Origin: JAWXBK01 sp034439975
GTDB taxonomy: Bacteria > Pseudomonadota > Alphaproteobacteria > Dongiales > Dongiaceae
Length of the DNA stretch: 64,000 nucleotides
NCBI GenBank assembly: GCA_034439975.1
Contig: JAWXBK010000075.1
Coordinates: 1 to 64,000, forward strand
Direction of reading: 5' to 3'
Below are positions 60,470-64,000 of this stretch, in pieces (position 1 is the first letter of the stretch; the number at the start of each line of letters is the position of its first letter). Made by a program: the position numbers and the translations under genes. The notes under the pieces are model-generated. The model had not been told where the DNA came from. It ran no database searches and saw nothing but the letters and a program-made list of their open reading frames with translations.

Positions 60470-61934
60470 TCGAACTGAGCGCCGGCTCGTTGACCACCGG
60501 CTGGGCCAGGATCCAGAGGCTGCAGGCGGTGAAGCCGACCATCAATACGAGAAACGGAAGCTGGCTGAGCGTTGCCGCGCGGGCGTTCGGAAACAGCCGC
60601 AACGCAATCGAATGTGCGACGATCACTGAAATGATGTGACCGGTCACCAAAGCTGCGACGGCGACATACCAGACCTGTCGCGCGCCGATGATACCGATAT
60701 CCATCACGTACCCTGAAGTGCCGAACAGATCCCAGCCGAACCCGAACGGATCCGACGCCATCGGGATCGCGAACTGTCCGGCAAGCAGCAGGTAGGAGAT
60801 GTAGTGCGAAAGATGATAGGCGATCGCGATCGGCAGTAACGATACCGCAAAGGCGCGCATCACCATCCCGAGCGTAACCGCGCGATCGGCAAGCGACGTC
60901 AGCGCGCAGAACAGCGTATAGATCGCAACTACGACAAGCGGCGCCACGATCAGCGCCGTCGTGCGGATCGCATCGAGAATCTCGATGCCGGCTGACGAAA
61001 TTCCAAGAAGGACCGGGCGCAGCATCTGGCTGCGCGCGATCCAGTCGAGGAAGGCAGCCCATAGCGGCGTTTCCGAGAATCCGTCGAACGTTACTGTAGC
61101 CAGAACCGCCATGACGAAGACGACATCGGAAATCCGGCCGGTCTCGGCTTCGAGCAGCCCCGATCCCGGCAATCGCAGGACCAGCGGCCGGTCCGCCTCG
61201 CGCTTCGTTCGACCGAACAATGACGATGCACCGATCAGACCGAACACGCGGCGAAAGGGATCGGCATTGTTGCGCCAGGCGGCGTCACCGAAGAGCATCA
61301 TTCCGCCCCAGGCGAACACACTGTAGGCGAGCACGAGCAACGCGAGGTCGCTCGGGCTTTCGCCGAACGGCCCGACCAGTTCCGCCCAGCCGAATGCAAG
61401 GAACAGCAGCACCGCAGGCCAGCCGCCCAACCATGCCGGCCATGCCAGAAGCGGGCTGCCATCACGCTTGGGCAAGGCGAGGTTGCGAAGCGACGCCCAG
61501 GGATCGAGCGCCGGCCAGAGATTGCCGATCAAGGCCGTGAACAACAGGAATCCGACCCACCAGAGGACCCAGACCAGGAGCGGCGCGATATTCTTCACCG
61601 GCGAAGCAGCACCGACGAGCCCGGCTGCGACGATCAGAAAGAAGATCGCAACGCCGACGGCGCGCAGTACGTGGCCGAGAAGCCGCCATGACGCGCTTTC
61701 ATCGGGGCGCTGCCAGAGGACCAGCCTTGTCCGAAAGGTTCGTGCGCCAAATCGTGCGCTGAACAACGCAACGATCAGGAACGACACAGCGACCGCAGTA
61801 CCCGCCGCCGCGAGATAGAGATCGAGTGGCAAAGGCAGGTCGTAGCGCTGGCCGAATGCATGCGCCTGCGCCCTGCGCATGGACGTCGAGGCAAACAGCA
61901 GGACGACAGGCACCGTGCAGAGGAGGAGCCTCAT
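60462..61934 (-). CDS. Polytopic membrane protein of unknown function
   Basis: A 490-aa protein with a cleavable-looking signal (to AQAHAFG) and about 11-12 transmembrane helices. Extracytoplasmic HAFGQRYDLPLPLDLYLAAAG starts the mature part. The HLSHYISYLLLAGQ segment and Trp-rich loops may bind a cofactor, but no metal-site pattern is clear. It is 21 bp from the cupredoxin-like gene on the same strand, so a pair working with a periplasmic copper protein is possible. Confidence 0.8.
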   Translation of the reverse strand: MRLLLCTVPVVLLFASTSMRRAQAHAFGQRYDLPLPLDLYLAAAGTAVAVSFLIVALFSARFGARTFRTRLVLWQRPDESASWRLLGHVLRAVGVAIFFLIVAAGLVGAASPVKNIAPLLVWVLWWVGFLLFTALIGNLWPALDPWASLRNLALPKRDGSPLLAWPAWLGGWPAVLLFLAFGWAELVGPFGESPSDLALLVLAYSVFAWGGMMLFGDAAWRNNADPFRRVFGLIGASSLFGRTKREADRPLVLRLPGSGLLEAETGRISDVVFVMAVLATVTFDGFSETPLWAAFLDWIARSQMLRPVLLGISSAGIEILDAIRTTALIVAPLVVVAIYTLFCALTSLADRAVTLGMVMRAFAVSLLPIAIAYHLSHYISYLLLAGQFAIPMASDPFGFGWDLFGTSGYVMDIGIIGARQVWYVAVAALVTGHIISVIVAHSIALRLFPNARAATLSQLPFLVLMVGFTACSLWILAQPVVNEPALSSTP

Positions 61935-61955
61935 CGCAACCTCCCTGTTGGTCCG

Positions 61956-62342
61956 CTACTGCGGATAGACTTCGAGATAGAAAATCGCATTGTGATCGTT
62001 GCCGCCATGATCATGCGGCTCGGCAGGAAAGCGGCCGGCAATATCCGCACGGAAGGCGAACGCGGTCGCCTCGCCCGGCGTGAGCAGGACCGTGATGTCG
62101 TATCCGTGCAGATGAAGTTCCATTTCATCGTCACTCACCAGTTCGATCGTGACGCCGTCGCCTTCCGTTACGCGCAATGTCGGCGCGCCGCCCGCGATCT
62201 CGCCGCCTTTAACGGCGAGACGAAACGCCATCTCCTCGGCAGACGCAAAACCCGGCTTGGTGGCGCCTGCCAAAAGGCCGATCGCAACGGCCAAGGCTCC
62301 AAATGCGAAATTCTTCAAACAGTCCAAGGGATTTATCTCCAA
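61956..62342 (-). CDS. Exported cupredoxin-like protein
   Basis: A 128-aa protein with a signal segment (FAFGALAVAIGLLAG, cleavage near FASAEE). The mature part is a small beta barrel ending in a His-rich copper-type region (MELHLHGYDI and PHDHGGNDHNAIFYLEVYPQ). The Cys ligand of blue copper proteins is missing, so it is a red or colourless variant or a copper chaperone-like protein. It pairs with the membrane protein gene and is divergent from the propeller gene. Confidence 0.72.
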   Translation of the reverse strand: MEINPLDCLKNFAFGALAVAIGLLAGATKPGFASAEEMAFRLAVKGGEIAGGAPTLRVTEGDGVTIELVSDDEMELHLHGYDITVLLTPGEATAFAFRADIAGRFPAEPHDHGGNDHNAIFYLEVYPQ

Positions 62343-62524
62343 CCTTTCCTTTCAAAACCGCGAAGCTGGCGGCTGATTGACGCATTTTATGACGAATTTC
62401 TCACGGCTGCGACGCTTCCAGACCGGTTGCCGTCGTTGCATCAGGAGAACATAGTTACCCCGCAAAAGGGCATCGGCTGCACAAAGACCCGATGCCCAGA
62501 AACCATGAAACAAGAGGTATTGTC

Positions 62525-63700
62525 ATGCGTACGATCGCCCTCGCCGCCGGGCTTGTCTGCGCTGCATTCTCGGTTCCGCCCTCCACTGCGGGGGCCGAGA
62601 TACTTGCGATGATGAACTACGAAAGCAAGACCCCCGAATCGCTCGAGGCGCTCAAGTTGACGGCGCCCGCCGAGCGTCGTGAAGGCATCGCCATCGTCGA
62701 TGTCGATCCCAGTTCCCCGAATTTCGGAACGATACTCGTCGATATCCCGATGCCCGCGGACCAGATCGTGCATCACATCTTTTACGACCGCACCATGAGC
62801 AAGGCCTATGTAACGTCGCTTGCGCAGCCGAGCCTGCAAGTCATCGACATGAACCAGTTCCCGTATCGGCTCAAGCAGATCGACGTTGCCGGCTGTTCGA
62901 TGGCCGAAGATGTTATATTCGACGCGGCGAACGAACGGTGGTTTCTGACCTGCATGAACTCCGCCCATGTATTCGTTGGAAATGTCGCGACCGACGAGGT
63001 GATCGCGCAGATCGACCTGCCGGGCAGCTATCCGCACGGCATTGCCGTCAACGAGACCGCCAATCGTCTCATCGTCACCAGCACGGTCAGCGGCGACCTC
63101 AGCGATCCGCATGAGTTCGTCTCGATTGTAGATGCGACGACCTACGAACTGCTCGGCACCAAGCGCCTCTCGCTCAAGCCGGAAGGTTCCGGCGAGGCAC
63201 CCGTCGAAGTGTTGTTCGTACCCGGCGCCGATGTTCCCGTCGCCTACGTCACCAACATGTTCGGCGGCACGCTCTGGACGCTGACCTGGAACGAGGCGAC
63301 CGGCGATTTCGATGCCAACCAGGTCTTCGACTTCGGTTCGCTCGGCGCGAGCGTCGCGCTTGAAATGTACTTCAACAACGCCGCCGACCGCCTCTTTGTT
63401 ACGACGGGCAAACCGGGACAGCTGCACATTTTCGATGTCACGGACATCGGCAATCCGGAGCTGCTCAATTCCATTCCCGCCGGCGAAGGCTCCCATCATG
63501 TCGCCATCACCAAGGACGAGAGATACGGGTTCGTGCAGAACGCGCTGCTCAACCTGCCCGGACTCAGCGACGGCGCCATCACCGTCATCGATCTCCAGTC
63601 CGGCGAGGTGGTCGCGAGCATGGATACGCTCAAGAACGCCGGGTACAACCCGAACTCGATCGTGCTGCTGCCCGAGTGGAACAGTCTCGCCGGGCATTGA
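62525..63700 (+). CDS. Exported beta-propeller protein, SBP56/YncE-like
   Basis: A 391-aa protein with a signal peptide (residues 1-23). The mature part has propeller-type repeats with IVDATTYELLG, VIDLQSGEVV and LHIFDVTD blades. IAIVDVDPSSPNFGTILVDIPMP followed by HH near residue 86 parallels the start of selenium-binding protein/methanethiol oxidase (SBP56), but the Cys-Ser-Ser-Cys segment of that family is absent. ATG at 62525. A strong terminator follows. Copper- or sulfur-related activity is possible, not shown. Confidence 0.75.
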   Translation: MRTIALAAGLVCAAFSVPPSTAGAEILAMMNYESKTPESLEALKLTAPAERREGIAIVDVDPSSPNFGTILVDIPMPADQIVHHIFYDRTMSKAYVTSLAQPSLQVIDMNQFPYRLKQIDVAGCSMAEDVIFDAANERWFLTCMNSAHVFVGNVATDEVIAQIDLPGSYPHGIAVNETANRLIVTSTVSGDLSDPHEFVSIVDATTYELLGTKRLSLKPEGSGEAPVEVLFVPGADVPVAYVTNMFGGTLWTLTWNEATGDFDANQVFDFGSLGASVALEMYFNNAADRLFVTTGKPGQLHIFDVTDIGNPELLNSIPAGEGSHHVAITKDERYGFVQNALLNLPGLSDGAITVIDLQSGEVVASMDTLKNAGYNPNSIVLLPEWNSLAGH

Positions 63701-63730
63701 GCGAAACCGGTTTCATTTATTTGTGAATGA

Positions 63731-63760
63731 GGCCCCGGCATCGAAGCCGGGGCCTTTTTC
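63731..63760 (+). terminator. Rho-independent terminator
   Basis: A 9-bp stem (GGCCCCGGC at 63731 with GCCGGGGCC at 63746), a 6-nt loop and five T residues, after the propeller gene. Confidence 0.92.
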
Positions 63761-63832
63761 GTTGCCAGCTTCGCGATCCCGGTTTCCCGACCCCGGTGCC
63801 TGGCGCTTGCGCCGGATTGCGATACCAACGTC

Positions 63833-63907
63833 AAATCGCCGGATGGTCCGGTCGATGTCGAGCGATCGGGACCGATCGGGGAGTTTGTCGAAGCGCCCGC
63901 TGAGTAG
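63833..63907 (+). pseudogene. 3' fragment paralogous to the small gene at 58706-59044
   Basis: The frame ends KSPDGPVDVERSGPIGEFVE plus APAE and TAG, matching the end of the small gene at 58706-59044 (KSPEGLVDVEVTGPTGEFVE). Upstream of 63833 the resemblance stops. It lies 9 bp from the convergent ureohydrolase end, so the two 3' ends form a unit. Confidence 0.65.
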
Positions 63908-63916
63908 TGCCGCCGA

Positions 63917-64000
63917 TCAGCTCCGATAATCGACCCCCGGCAGTACGCAGAGCATCTCGAACAGCAGATTGGCTGCGGTGAGCGCGGTGTTGCCGTGCGG
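63917..64000 (-). CDS. Partial ureohydrolase (agmatinase-family) gene, C-terminus
   Basis: The gene enters from the right edge. The last 27 codons read HGNTALTAANLLFEMLCVLPG and end DYRS-stop at 63917. The ALTAANLLFEML stretch is the C-terminal helix of arginase/agmatinase-type ureohydrolases. The active-site part lies outside the window. It closely resembles the fragment at 60305. Confidence 0.75.
   Translation of the reverse strand, partial: PHGNTALTAANLLFEMLCVLPGVDYRS

Overview
The window looks like chromosome of a GC-rich, free-living alphaproteobacterium. The evidence is the codon usage, the dense operons with 4-bp ATGA overlaps, a CCA-encoding tRNA-Thr(TGT), sarcosine oxidase with a GlxA-type regulator, a hut pathway of the HutF/HutG type, SoeABC-type sulfite dehydrogenase, a TAXI-TRAP binding protein, and multi-component ABC transporters. 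No marker fixes the genus. There is no complete phage, IS element or CRISPR array.

Layout. (1) 1-8.7 kb: heterotetrameric sarcosine oxidase genes (soxB, soxD, perhaps the soxA start at the edge), a divergent GlxA-family regulator, a MIOX-like HD-domain protein, an Fe-S protein, a glutamine amidotransferase-like protein, an exported protein, then hutU and a ureidoglycolate-lyase-like gene. (2) 8.7-20 kb: hutG, hutI and hutF, an ornithine-cyclodeaminase-family gene, two exported proteins, and a histidine ammonia-lyase homologue that lacks the Ala-Ser-Gly triad of the MIO cofactor. This homologue is divergent from a non-pyrrolysine MttB-family methyltransferase. I infer that the pair may feed a histidine betaine (hercynine or ergothioneine) into the hut pathway with release of trimethylamine. 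(3) 20-34 kb: an accessory FtsH of foreign-looking composition, a desaturase, an HTH-GFA-GFA-binding protein operon, soeABC with a divergent tusA, a TAXI solute-binding protein and a stand-alone ketosynthase. (4) 34-40.7 kb: an enoyl-CoA-reductase-like SDR with an ADP-forming acyl-CoA synthetase, an FAH-family hydrolase, a second SDR and an HDAC-like acetylpolyamine amidohydrolase. (5) 40.7-45 kb: a scarred accessory stretch. It has an intact tRNA-Thr, a 51-bp duplicate of its 3' part flanking one low-GC gene, tandem Sel1 genes, and remnants of a methyltransferase and a desaturase. (6) 46.8-57.1 kb: one long operon with an ABC transporter (binding protein, two permeases, a two-helix small protein, two ATPases) and a complete dihydroxyacetone-kinase phosphorelay (DhaL, DhaM-EIIA, HPr, full-length Enzyme I, an HTH regulator, DhaK). 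A promoter overlapped by a 7-3-7 palindrome lies upstream. The binding-protein gene carries an in-frame TAG 20 codons before its natural end. (7) 57-64 kb: a nitrilase-family amidase, an amber-interrupted small membrane protein gene, an MDR oxidoreductase, a copied 3' end of a ureohydrolase gene, a polytopic membrane protein with a cupredoxin-like protein and an SBP56-like beta-propeller, and the 3' end of a second ureohydrolase at the right edge.

Together the genes describe catabolism of nitrogen-rich osmolytes and amino acids (sarcosine, histidine and possibly its betaine, polyamines), sulfite oxidation, and uptake with PEP-driven phosphorylation of a short ketose. All functions are read from protein motifs and context. 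No database search was possible.
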